Shown in pieces: positions 48,281-58,899 of a stretch of DNA of 64,000 nucleotides. The stretch's first letter is position 1. Every line of letters starts with the position of its first letter. A program made the position numbers and the translations under genes. A model generated the notes under the pieces. It did no database searches, had not been told where the DNA came from, and was given only the letters and a program-made list of their open reading frames with translations. Origin of the DNA: Hirsutella rhossiliensis (Eukaryota > Ascomycota > Sordariomycetes > Hypocreales > Ophiocordycipitaceae); the NCBI RefSeq assembly GCF_020360975.1, contig NW_025408671.1, positions 6,200,001 through 6,264,000 of the forward strand. Reading direction: 5' to 3'.

Positions 48281-48704
48281 ATAATAGGGCGTAGTTTAAG
48301 TAATAATAAGTATATTATATTAGTAATAAGTTAGAGGTTATAGACTATAGACTATAACTAAGTAATTAAGTAATTAGAATTAAAAATAAGATTATAATAA
48401 AGATCGTAATAATTATATTATTAAAAGCTATTAAGCTATTTATTTAAAGGAGTGTTTTATTTCTTCCTTATATATCTTAAGAGCTTTCTTAGATCGCCGA
48501 GAGTATTAAGTAATCCTATAGCTTAAGAGCGTTAAAGCGCTAAAGCGATCTTATAATCCTAGCTATAGAGCGTTAAAACGATAAAGTAACCTATTACTTT
48601 AAACTTAATTAGCTTATTAGTCTATTTAATATTCCTTACTCTTTATATTATATATCCTTATAATATATACTAGTCCCTATAGTTTATTAAACTATAGTCG
48701 TAAT
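48281..48704 (-). repeat. Family E LTR, truncated (E3)
   Basis: It matches E1 from about 23690 to its end, so the first 59 bases are missing exactly at the copia A4 border: A4 sits inside this LTR. The right end (ACTATAGTCGTAAT) abuts a G-like LTR. It could be the displaced 5' LTR of Gypsy-D, but that is inference. Confidence 0.7.
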
Positions 48705-48890
48705 TATTATAGAGTAAGTAAAAGCGTATATATAGGTACTATCTATAAGATAATATTAATAAGCTATATAGAGCTCTTTTATATATAGCTAGCCTATATA
48801 TATATATATAGGATCTAGCCCTTTATACGTAACTATATAGCTTAGGCCGTAGCCTAAGCCTATAACCTATAATAGTTAAAGCCTCTTATA
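48705..48890 (+). repeat. G-like LTR (subfamily G')
   Basis: It starts TATTATAGAGTAAGTAAAAG like the element G repeats and ends TTAAAGCCTCTTATA, followed by TAATACCCTCCC. The middle differs from G1, so this is a related subfamily. No second copy was found in the window, so it is either a solo LTR or the left end of a broken element. Confidence 0.5.
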
Positions 48891-50524
48891 TAATACCCTC
48901 CCTTAAGCGCGGCGCGGCGCTACTTAATTAACGGCTTCTATACTATTAAGCCTATACTACTAGCTTTACCTTACTCTTTCTTATTAATCGTGCTAGCCTT
49001 ACTAGCCCTATTATCCCCGCGCCTATTAGCTTAAGCGGCCGGAACTAGGCTTTATACTTATTAGCTAGCTAGCCGTTTAAATAAGGGCGTAACTTATTAT
49101 ATACGCCCCTAGGTAGCTAGTAGCCGGCCTAGACCTATATAAGCCTTAGGTTGCCCGTCCCCTTAGCTTTAAGTAGCCTCCTCTACCTAAGGGTATATAA
49201 GGCGGCATCCCCTTCTTTCTCCTTTCCTTCTTTCTCTTCCTTCTTTAACTATAGTAGTAATAGTAATAAGTAAGTTCCGCTCTACTTAAGGCATTAGTTT
49301 ATTCCTAGCTATATAAGCCGCTCTATTAATATATATTTATAGTAATAGCTATAATAGTAATAATAGCCCTAATAATAATAACTTTAACTAGTAAGTTCCT
49401 TGCCTTATAGAGTAGGAGGCCGTAATCTATAATACTAACTTCCGCGATAGATATATCTACCTCCCCCTCCCCTACCTCTTTCTTCTTAGAGCGTACGGAG
49501 TCGTTTATCGACGCCGTGCTAAGTATAGCCGACGATAGCTCCGCCGCTACTACCGCTCCTACCTACGCCCCCGCGACCGCGCCTACCGCCGCCGCCTCTA
49601 CCTCTACTACGCTAGCCGCCCTTACGTTACCCTTCTAGGTAACGACGCTATCCCCGCCGCCGCCTATAACGCCCGGCCCCTCTACCCCCGCCTCTAGTTC
49701 TACTACCCTTATAAGTCCGCTACCTAGCGAGCGTAGTAGCTATTTTCCGCTAACTTCCTAAAGTATAAGCGCTAAGTATAGGCTAGAGCCGCCCGCGCGG
49801 CCCCCTATATACGCTATACGTTATAGGAGCTCCCTTACGCCGACTAAGTCGGGCGCCGCTATAGCGGTAGTTATTATTAATACGCGCGTGCCGGCCGCGC
49901 TTATAAAGCAGCGCCTCCTATCCTACTTACTATAGTATTAGCTTAGAAGGCCGGCGCGTATAGGTAAGTATAGGGGGCTACTAAGAAGCGCTTTACTACC
50001 GCCGCCGCCGCCTACTATAATCTCTATGCCCTTAAGCGCTAGGGCCTTATCCTTAAGTAAGTTCCTCTCTTTTAGCTCCTTTACTGTCCTCGTTTAAATA
50101 GGAGATCCTCTAGACCTCTTAGTAGTCTAGGAAGAAGAAATAATAGTCTATAGACGTCCCTTCTTACCTAGTTTTAAGCTATATTACCTAGAGAGACCTA
50201 GAGACCTTAACTCGTTCGGACCGTCTTCTCGATAGGGCATAGGTATAGGAAATAGAGGACGATAATAAAGGGGGAAAGAGGCATACGATCGAGCCTCCGT
50301 AGAATAGGGCAATTATATTAAAGTCTTAGGCGGAGATCGTAGCCGACGCATAGACTACCCGCTAACCCCCGGCCCCGACGGAGAAACCGGTAGTCCGCGG
50401 TAGCGGTAGCACCTAAGATCTTAAGATAACGTCGCCCCCTAGAGATAGTTTAGGCTATTAGTCGCGCTTTCGGCGCTATAGTTACGATCGCCGGCTAAGT
50501 AAGATAACCTTTTTATAGAAGTTA
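48891..50524 (+). pseudogene. Pro/Ser/Thr-rich coding relic, family unknown
   Basis: GC content and CpG rise sharply here. A plus-strand frame from about 49450 to 50200 reads as protein (ERTESFIDAVLSIADD, then a long Ala/Pro/Thr/Ser-rich part, then YRSSLTPTKSGAAIAVV) with a few TAG/TAA of RIP type. The low complexity makes a chance frame possible, but the run is long for such decayed sequence. The left 550 bp, including a pyrimidine tract at 49215-49250, show no gene, and the stretch 50200-50524 has no clear frame. Confidence 0.35.
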
Positions 50525-52084
50525 CTATAATTTAACTATAATATACTTCTCTACTAAGTCGGTAGTCGAGTTTAAGGCCTACTATTTCTTACTATCTATA
50601 TTAGCTAATGCCTCTAGTAACTATATTAATATACGGATTCTTTCGGCTAAGCGAGCTAGGATATCTCGGGCTACGATAGCGCCGGTATATACGCGGCGCT
50701 TGCCTATTCCCCTCTTCTTCGCTTTTGCCTCTCGCGCCTCGACGCCTCTTAAGGCTACTTTAGCAAAACTATCTATATATTCCGCTATTTTGCAATTCTA
50801 TAATAGCTATATCGCGTGTTTAACTACTAGAGATAGCTTCGCGTTATCCTCTAACCCGACCGTATTAGCAGGCAACGAAATATAGTAGTGCTCTAGTATA
50901 GGCATGCTTAAGCTGCCTATAGCATAGCCTTCTAGATCTATATTTATAGGATTCTTATACCGGGAAGGTAGCAGTAAATAGAATAGCTCCTTAATAATAG
51001 TAATAGATAATTCGGGTAGTAGTAGATTCTCCCGTTATAATAGAAATAGAGCGAATATCTATAGAGGGAGCAGCTTAATGCCTGCCGTAAAGTTATCGTA
51101 GAGCTGGTTAAGGTCTAACCGCTAGCGAAGCACCGAGGTGGCAGCGGAGAGAAGCCTAAAGAACCTTAGTCGGAGACGTATTAATTCGATTAGACCGGGA
51201 TTCGAATAGCTAAACGAGACGACGCTACTCGCGCCGCGGCGCTTTTCCGGCGTTAGCGGCTTAGAAATACTAGATAATATCGAATTAGCGTTAAAGTAAT
51301 CGCTAAGCTTATCGCTTTCTAGGTTAATAGCTTGCTCCTATTTCCGTTTTCTCGACGCCTTCTTAGGCCCCTTTAGCTCTTTTTCGAAGACCTCTAAGAA
51401 GGCAGATAAGGATTAGCCTCCCCCATCGGTAAAGAGCGCTTTTATAATTCGCTTATATCCCGTCTAACGATCGTCCTCCTAATTTATATATATATAAATC
51501 ATAGATTCCCTGCGCTACGTAACGGACTCGTGTCCGCACCTACTACTAGTTTCGTGGGCCTCCTAATTAAGTCTCTCCCTCTCGGCCTAGTCGGCATCGA
51601 GGACGTCGAGCATAAGCCCAAGCCACACTTTCTAGTAGCGCCACCGGTAAGGATGCACTATCGCCGTGTTAAACGCCTAGCCCACCGTGGACCATAAGTC
51701 TTAGCCTCGACTCTAAACACTCGCCTTATTTGCCATTCTACCCCGCAAGTGATCTAGGTCGCCGTTCGAGTCGCCGTTAGACATGTCGCTATCGCTGGCA
51801 GAGCCAGCACGATCGGATTAGCGGGCCTATCTCGGTATCGAGTAGAACTAGAAGGCGACGCGGAATCCGGCGTTAATAGGTCTAGCGATAGTTAGGACGT
51901 CGCGCAAGTAATTAAGCGCGAGGGAGGAAACGATCAGGTAGTCCGGCTTATCTATATGAGTCGTATGCAACGGATAAACAACTAGCGTACCTAAAAGCGC
52001 GAGATAGCTCGGGGGCGGCACCGGCACGCTCTTACGCGTTAGCATTTGCCGGGATATGCCGGAGCCTAGCGTGCTTTTAAGCAT
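50525..52084 (-). pseudogene. RIP-broken host-type gene, 520 codons, family not named
   Basis: An ATG at 52084 opens a frame that stays in register for 520 codons to a stop at 50525, with no indel. The first 78 codons are open (MLKSTLGSGISRQMLT, then VPVPPPSYLALLG). About 15 in-frame TAG/TAA follow, mostly where Trp fits, for example VAF.FYSIPR.AR and VG.AFNTAIVHPYRWRY. Acidic Ser/Asp/Gly-rich and basic low-complexity parts occur (SDSDMSNGDSNGD; GVEAREAKAKKR), and the C-terminal part has ILEHYYISLPANT and LEDNAKLSLVV. It does not look like a transposon protein. I think it is a fungus-specific conserved protein but cannot name it. No clear signal peptide or membrane segment is visible. Confidence 0.65.
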
Positions 52085-53099
52085 ATTAATAGCATAAGTA
52101 TATAAAGCCTTAATTAGTCCTATCTCCCTCGAAAATAAAAGAACGCGCGAATAGAAAGACGGATAAAATCGAGGAAAATAGGAGCCTATATAAATCTATT
52201 CTTTAAGAAAAATCTAGTAATAGTCCTTAAGCTCGCGAGGCAGCTATCGCGCCTCGATATACGGATAGGGAGTAGTAGGACTACTAGCTATCGCCGACCG
52301 TTGCGTCTTTAAGTCGGCGTAAAAGGAAGCCGGCGACGAGCTCCGGGTAGACTTAGTCACTATAGCTAAGCAGAGAGGGGCTAGGGCTAAAGGGGGGCTC
52401 TAAGATTATAAAACTTTCGATATCGCGATAGCTTTAAAGTATAGTAGATATAAATAGATATAAGTCTAGTAAGGGGCTACTACTACTTATTGCCGTAGGA
52501 GTAGGTTAGCGGACTCCGGCGACTAAATTTACGTAACGCGTCTTATCGAGAAAAAAATACGGGACCTAGAGGAAATTACGTAGTTAGTTCCCCCGCTCTG
52601 CTTAATAGCGCGACCCTAGATAAGCTAGGTAAAACCCGCCGGTATACGTCGCGTAGCTAGGTAAGCTAGGTATCTCTATAGCGTAAGAGGAGGGCTATAG
52701 AACCTATGCCTTAGACGCCCGTGCTCTTATTAGTCTATAGTAGGCGATAAGTAATCTTATCCCTAAGAGTATATCTAAGACTAAAGGGATAAGTTATTTC
52801 TATATTATCGTAAACTTATAACTTATATATATAGACGCGCTAGTTATTATTAAGGATAGTAAGTATAAACTTACTATTTCTAACCTAAACGAAATGCCCT
52901 ATAGAGTAAAACCGAAAGTATCGTTAGGTTAATAGTCTTAATCTTATACGTTACTAGCTAATCGAGGAAATAAGGAGTATAGTATTATTGCTTTAAATAG
53001 TATTAGCTAAATTATAATAAAACTAAAGCTAAGTAAAGCAATAACGAAATAAACGTAATTAACTATATATAAACTTAGGCTATAATTACTATTAAGTAA
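52085..53099. other. Intergenic, RIP-affected, no gene seen
   Basis: About 1 kb between two divergent gene relics. The left part (52085-52600) may be the promoter of the minus-strand gene. It keeps CpG but has few CpA/TpG. No ORF or motif that I can support. Confidence 0.4.
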
Positions 53100-53657
53100 C
53101 CGAATAATATTACTATACTAACTATTAGTATTACTCCTACTATAGAGGTAGAGGTAGAGCGGCCGGCGTCCCGGCCTTATTATAGCGGCTACGAGCTATA
53201 TTAATTATAACTTATAGAGTTATAGCCCGATAAGCTAAACCTCTCCTATTTACTTAATAGGAGTTCGCTCTACTCGAGGCAGCGTTTATAGGGTATTAGC
53301 GCTATAAAAAGGTCTACTTACCGGGCCTTTTATAAAATCACGAAAGCCGCTTAGGGCCGCGCCGACCCTTATATAATTAACTATAAGGGCGCTATAGGTA
53401 CTATTCCTACGATTAACGGTCGGATTCTCTTCTACCTATTAAAGGAGATATAGCCTCTAACTAGAGTATAGGCAAGCTAGGAGACTCTTTATATTAAGTC
53501 TAGTACTAAGGATACTAGAATCTATAAAGGCATTAAGTATAAGTATAAAGCGAACGGGCTATTTCTAAGAAGGTTAGTATTACTAGGTACGATTATTAAT
53601 ATTAATAGCGAGGACTATATCGAGTATTATATTTTAATTAAGCTATCTTTTCTTTAA
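53100..53657 (+). pseudogene. Coding relic, family unknown
   Basis: A plus-strand frame of about 185 codons ends at a TAA (53655-53657). RIP-type stops sit where Trp or Gln would fit (KITKAA.GRADP; LLKEI.PL). Readable blocks are RPASRPYYSGYELY, YKGAIGTIPTINGRILFYLL, KYKANGLFLRRLVLLGTII and NINSEDYIEYYILIK. No indels are evident. It lies upstream of, and on the same strand as, the DUF3626 relic; an intron-like or intergenic gap of about 430 bp separates them, so the two could be one gene or two. Confidence 0.5.
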
Positions 53658-54091
53658 GCGAAGTCTCTAGAATTACTAAATAAAAGGATAAGTATAAAAC
53701 GCTAACTATACCTTTATTACTTCTCGTTTCTTACTATTTATACTAAGAAAGTCTTTCTTTTTATTCCGCGTTTATAAATATTAGCTAATATTAGCTAATA
53801 CTCCTTAAAGCTAATATAAAATAATACTAGAGGGGGATAAACGTCGATCCTAAATAATAATTACTATCTATTTCTAGCTTAATTAACGCTTTAAGTTTTT
53901 ATAAGTTAGAATAGCTAATTAACGATAAATATAAATCTTAATATATTATTATATCGCTTAGTCCTAGGTAGTTAGTAGCGCTAAAGCTATCGTAACTAAA
54001 GGCTATAGTAATAATTAGAGCTTAGGCTATAGTAATAGCGCCTAAATCTATATAGATAATAATATATATATTCTCTATATTTAATATTAAT
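53658..54091. other. Gap between two plus-strand relics
   Basis: AT-rich sequence with a 10-bp doublet TTAGCTAATA near 53790. No frame is recognisable. Confidence 0.35.
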
Positions 54092-55165
54092 GCCTCGGCC
54101 TTAGATAGCGTGCGCCGTGCTATTCGTAAGCACGCCTATATAGCGCTATACTTTTATCTAGACCGGCCTATCGGCGACGGATTAGTAGCTTATAGCCTTT
54201 TCGAGGATAGGGTATATAAGAACTAGTTTAAGACGGGCATATTAAACGGGCTAGTATCGGCAGCATTAGATAGCCCGCGAGATAAGTAGGAGAAGAGTCT
54301 TTTTAGCGGCGCCTACTATAACGGCGGCGTCGAGGCGTATAACTATCTTAAATACGGGGCCTTAGACCTTAGCTATAGCCCCGACGGACCGGCGCCGAGA
54401 TTCGGCTCTTATTTTTTCCTACTAAAGCCCGAGGTATATCTTCGATCTATATTTATATTTAGCGGGTTATAGTCGAACCCTTAGTCGGTAGCTATAATTA
54501 ACGAATTCGATAGCGTCTTAGCCTCGATACTAAAAGAGTTATTTACGCGAGACTTAATACTCGGCCTTAGTAATATATAGCCGGCGTAGGTACTAGAATG
54601 CCTCGGCTTTCTATTAATACTATAGCGGTGCCGTACCGATAATATTAGCCGTAATCTAGACTATATAGTCGAGGCATAGGTCTATAGAGATATCTTACTA
54701 GGACGCGATATAAAAGCGCTTATAGCTAACCTATCCTTTAATAAGGGAGAGAGCGGGTAAGTTCTAAGGGCGATATATATAAGATATAGTATAGTACTTT
54801 AGTTTTATAAGGGGTTCTATATAGGCGTCGATAGCATACTTAACGACTTCCGCGGCCTAAGTATACTATTACTAGCTACTAGGGTAGCTAAGAGCGTGGT
54901 AGACGCCGAGGTAATTAGGTCTATAGCCTAAGCGGTGTTTAAAAACTATAAGGCGTAGAGTAATAGGGGGATATACGACGAGGTACTATAGGAGTTTAAG
55001 CTACTATAGCACGTATTAGTTCGGTTTAGGTAGTCTATTATTACGAGATAGTATTATATAGCCTCGTCGGCGGCTAATAGCTCGATAGCCCTAGCGACGG
55101 CCGGCCCTAAGGCTATCTAAAGGCTAAGGCGCCGGATAAGGACGACGGCGTAGTATTCGAGGTAA
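54092..55165 (+). pseudogene. DUF3626-family gene broken by RIP
   Basis: A 358-codon plus-strand frame without a single indel ends at TAA (55163-55165). It carries about 17 TAG/TAA where Trp or Gln belongs. The DUF3626 hallmarks in order, as I know the family, are: LDRPIGDGLVAYSLFEDR..KN.FKTGI (about 54150-54240), LFSGAYYNGG (54300), YLKYGALDLSY.PDGPAPRFGSYFFLLKPEV (54345-54440, the most diagnostic part), FIFSG...NP.SVAIINEFDSVLA (54455-54525) and GRDIKALIANL. A C-terminal extension follows (DFRGLSILLLATRVAKS). DUF3626 proteins occur in bacteria and fungi and have no established function. The true start lies upstream or was lost; no ATG in frame is near 54092. Confidence 0.75.
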
Positions 55166-55734
55166 GTCGGCGGCTATAGAAAAGAAGAGCTTAATTATTG
55201 CTGCAATTAAAGCCGACGAGTTTATTAGCGATAGGGGGCGGGGGCAGAGGGTATATAAGACTAAGTATAAGGCGAGGGCACGTAATAACGCTGATTACTA
55301 GCAGCCAATGAGGGCTGCGTAACAGAACAGGACAGGACAGGCTAGGACAGGGGGAGCAGCGGCGGCGGCTGTTGGCTGCAAGCACAGACTGCAAAGAGAG
55401 CCGCCCGGTCGGCCGGTCCGTCGGTCGGGGGGCCGCGGAGAGGGTTCGGAGCAGCCAGCGGCACTACTATTACTACTTTTAAGAGAGAGAGACAGAGAGT
55501 TTGTCGACGTGTAAATTTTTCTGCGCCTGCGCCTCGTCCTAAGGAAGGTAGCAGCGCCGCGGCGGCAAGGCGCTATAGGTGCAAAGACTTGGTGAGCCGC
55601 AATCGCCGCCGCCTGTCGCATAAGTATAGGATACCCATTACGGCGTGGCATGGGCGTCGACCTACAATAAGCTCTCCTGCCTCGTCGCCTATGGCCTATG
55701 ACTCTTATCCCTCTCTCTCTGCATTTTCCCTCCT

Positions 55735-55950
55735 ATGCCGCCGCCGTTATCTCTTCTCTATGCCGACGACTTCTCTCTGCTCTCACTCTATGCCGACGCC
55801 GTCTTATCTGCTCTATGCCGAAGCCGTCTCCTCTGCTCTATGCCGTCGTCTTCTTTCTACTCCGTGCCCGTCTATCGCCGACGCCGTCTACTTCTTATTC
55901 GCGCCGTCTCTGCCGGTTTCGTCTCTGCCGGCGTCGTCTCTGCCCCTATA
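55735..55950. repeat. Imperfect minisatellite (CTCTATGCCG motif)
   Basis: CTCTATGCCG or close variants recur about every 22-30 bp, together with GCCGTCGTCT/GCCGACGCCG blocks, for example near 55757, 55786, 55812 and 55838. This explains the open frames in all three plus-strand phases here. Confidence 0.7.
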
Positions 55951-55960
55951 GTCTCTCGCC

Positions 55961-55963
55961 GTC

Positions 55964-56006
<43 letters not shown>
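55961..56006. repeat. (CT)n microsatellite
   Basis: An almost pure run of CT dinucleotides with one G interruption. On the minus strand it yields the Arg-Glu repeat of a spurious frame at 55888-56106. Confidence 0.9.
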
Positions 56007-56009
<3 letters not shown>

Positions 56010-56281
56010 CCTTGTCGCCGACAGCTATATTACTCACGTCGAGCGACGAGCATCTGCAGCAATGCCTATCCGACTTTCTTATTAGATACCGTGGCGACGC
56101 CGCCATGCGGAACGATCTCCGACGTTTTCTATAAGGCTAGCACGACTTTTCTACGCCCCTCGACCGCATGCCCATCGACGAGTACCGCCAGAGGCTCGAC
56201 TTCGCCCGTGATATTGCAACCACCATCAGGGGTTGCATCCACGACTTTCGCCACCTTGGAGCCCAACGACCCAACGCAACT

Positions 56282-57530
56282 CTACTCCCACCCTGCCTCT
56301 TCCTCCCGCATCTGCATTAGCAAACCCCGAAGCCATCCTTTTACTGCCTTCTCCTCGACCGGCTGCCCAGTCACTGCTTTATCCGCCTTGTTTAATAGTA
56401 TCGGATCAACTTCGTCCACAATACCCGCCTATAACTATAATCGCAGCACCTGGCAAATAGCAATCGTGCTTGCCTCTAGCCGACTCCGAAGAGGCGTAAC
56501 TATACGACCTGCCGCCGAGAATAGCCTTTCGCACTCTGCGCTTATCGCCTAAACCGTCATGAAGTCCATGGCTATTCACGAAAGCCTGGGGTACTTGAAC
56601 CGCTGCGCATGCCAATATTCACGCGGATCACGAATATCGCAGTCCGTAGGCAACAGGTCCTTCTGCCACCTAGCATACTCGCCCTCTGCTTTATCAGCAT
56701 CGTTTTCTTCGCAAGGACGTATCCGGGCTTCATCCTTATATCGTTCAAACGGAGAATAGTGCTACGTCCGTTGACGCTTTGCGGCTAGTTCGTCATAATC
56801 CTCTATAGAGATGTTCAACATCTTGTATTCTCGGTCCCAAACGGACTATACTACGTCTTTCGCCTTGGACACCCACGTCGGCCGTCTAGACCACACCGTC
56901 TCAAAATAACCCCATCGATAAGCAGGGTGCAGGGCCAGTGCTATATAATATATCGGAGTCTTATCTAGCTTATTATAGTATTAGTCAAGCTTCTTCTAGC
57001 TAAGATTAATATTAGCCCTAAAATGCTCAGGGTTAGGATACTAATCGATCCTAGCTTTGGCCTTCTCTAATTCCGCTAGCAGGAATTCATATCCTACAAT
57101 CACGTCCCATATATTGCCATAGGACTCGAAATATCTCTACTTGCGCTTCCGTTGAATCCCATCACCTTTAAGCGCCTTAACTACATCCTCAAAGCTCTAT
57201 AGGATATCCCCAAACACCTCTAGAACGGACCAGTCCTTGTTATTTAGTTTATTCTCGTCTCGACATATGGCAGGCATAATAGCGCTTGCCTTGAGCCGCT
57301 TCGACCGCTTCGACGTGTTGTCCTTTTCCCATTCTTGCTTATGCTTTAGGACCAGCGTCTCGAGATAAGGTCGAAGCTTCAAGGCCCGCCGGATCATATA
57401 TAGCTGCGACAGCCAGCGCGTTTCGTTGTCGACAACTACATTGAGGGGCTTCCGAATTCTCACGCTCGGGTCCTCGGATGCATCGAACTGGCCAACCGAC
57501 CAACCGACTCGCCACTCCCCTTGTTAGGGA
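56282..57530 (-). pseudogene. hAT transposase relic
   Basis: The minus-strand frame runs in register for 394 codons from 57463 to a stop at 56282; matching sequence continues upstream to about 57530. About eleven TAG/TAA of RIP type interrupt it. Conserved hAT features: VVVDNETRWLSQLYMIRRAL (57420), YYNKLD.TPIYYIALALHP.YRW.YFE (about 56930), and the C-terminal dimerisation domain YARWQKDLLP, DPREYWHAQRFKYPRLS, ISAECERLFSAAGRIVTPLRSRL (about 56660-56480). Known role: cut-and-paste transposition with an RNase H-like fold, and dimerisation through the C-terminus. The N-terminal zinc-finger part is missing or unrecognisable, and I could not confirm terminal inverted repeats or an 8-bp TSD. Confidence 0.88.
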
Positions 57531-58209
57531 ACCTTGGTAAGGTGGCCTAAGGTCTATTCGCTTTGCTGGCTTGGACCCGTTACATGGGCTTTTGGCGATG
57601 CTTGCACCCGTAGCAAGGATACAAGGAGAGCCTGCTGGTTCGCCCTATAGGGTGGGAAATGCGAGATATCGCGATACTTCTAACCTCCTTTTAAGTAACT
57701 CGATTTATAAAAATATGCATTAACAGGCGCAGTCTACTTCCTATTCAACACAAGCGCCAGCCGGACACCCTGACCGTGGTTTATTGCTAGTGTGGTCAGG
57801 GGCATAAGTATAGTTCAGGGCCGCTATTTATAATGCTGCTTGCACTTGGCCCTATCGCATCTCTCCGCTTATAAACTACTATTAAACTAGACTAATAGTA
57901 TGGATGTTTGCCTCTCTAGATCATATTATGTTTCCCGGAGCTTCTACCTACTACTCTATATAATCTATTCGTAGCCTTAACTATACACTTAACCTTCTAG
58001 AAGACGATATCGCAAACCGAATCTCCTCCTTTCGGCCCCTCCGCATATTCGAAAGGTTCTTCGGCTACCTAGGAACAGTCCGGTCTTCACTCCGATATTA
58101 CTATAGCCGCTTAACGGCCCTATTTTTAGGACGATGGTAAGAATAACTTTATAATTTATTATAACGATAGTTAGCGATTAGCTAAAGTAAAAGGAATAGG
58201 GGTAATAGT
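57531..58209. other. Lightly mutated non-coding sequence
   Basis: CpA/TpG are retained to about 57830, less so beyond. An 8-bp inverted repeat CCCTGACC/GGTCAGGG (57768-57775 and 57794-57801) could form a hairpin. No gene recognised. Confidence 0.45.
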
Positions 58210-58890
58210 CACTACTATAGATAAGTTAAATACTATAAGTAAGCGTAAGCCTAAGACGATACGTATCTAAGAGACTATTAACCCTAACGTCGAGAATCTT
58301 TATTAAGCTATTAGACGTGTTCCTAGAATACAATAAGAGTCTCTGCATCACGGACGAAGCTAGGAAGAAGTGACTTATTCGATATCTCACGAAGAGAGCT
58401 AGGCAGAGGGTGTAAAGGGGACAATTAGGACGGTAGGGATAGTTAGGGTGCAAAAGTATTAATTCCTTATTATTCTATCTTAGATAGCCTCCTCCCTATA
58501 GCGATGAGAATTAGCTAGGCATCTATAGTAGCTTCCCCGAGAGATTCATAGTTACTTATAAGGTAATATTTCGTTAGATATTTAAGTCTACTAGAACTAC
58601 TTTTATCGGTCCGTTTTACTATCTTAGGTTTAAAAAACACGTAAATAGTCGCTTTAGCCACTTCCTCCTCACGGCTACTAGTCTTAATATATTATAGCAC
58701 TATAAACTTCCTATAGAGTCGAAAGCGTATAGGGTAGTTGCCGCTTAAAGCGTGGTTATTTCCCTTAGAGTCTAGGCACGACGTAATAATTCAGATTATA
58801 AAAAGCCAGGTTAGTCCTAGGTATATATCGAAGCTTAGCAGATAACCTAAGCACCTATAGTATAGGTCTAGGGGCATCTATCTTACGCCT
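58210..58890 (+). pseudogene. Possible coding relic, family unknown
   Basis: Plus-strand segments read as protein between RIP-type stops (near 58215-58500 and 58500-58860, e.g. KLNTISKRKPKTIRI and RHDVIIQIIKS). No family or gene boundary can be given. The minus-strand open frame 58226-58453 shows no recognisable motif and I do not support it. Confidence 0.25.
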
Positions 58891-58899
58891 CGTTAACGT

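Larger units (their letters stand above)
55166..56281. other. Lightly mutated non-coding stretch with tandem repeats
   Basis: RIP is weak here: CpA and TpG are common. The long plus-strand frame 55698-56552 and its neighbours are low-complexity (Leu/Ser/Arg/Cys from CT- and CCG-rich repeats) and overlap the antisense of the hAT relic. I regard them as chance frames. GGACA units repeat near 55330-55350. A TATA-like GGGTATATAAGAC lies at about 55249. Confidence 0.5.

Noticed and set aside
50700..50885. 61-residue plus-strand open frame
   Set aside because: It is the antisense shadow of the 520-codon minus-strand relic.
55589..56552. Plus-strand open frames of 120, 284 and 116 residues
   Set aside because: They are low-complexity translations of a CTCTATGCCG minisatellite and a (CT)n tract in all three phases, then antisense of the hAT C-terminus.
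56226..57770. Terminal inverted repeats for the hAT element (CAGGGGTTGC at left, CAGGGTGTCC at right on the minus strand)
   Set aside because: Beyond the first five bases they do not match, and no 8-bp TSD flanks them.
58226..58453. 75-residue minus-strand open frame as a small secreted protein
   Set aside because: It lacks a convincing signal peptide or cysteine pattern, and the opposite strand in this region reads better as a decayed coding sequence.
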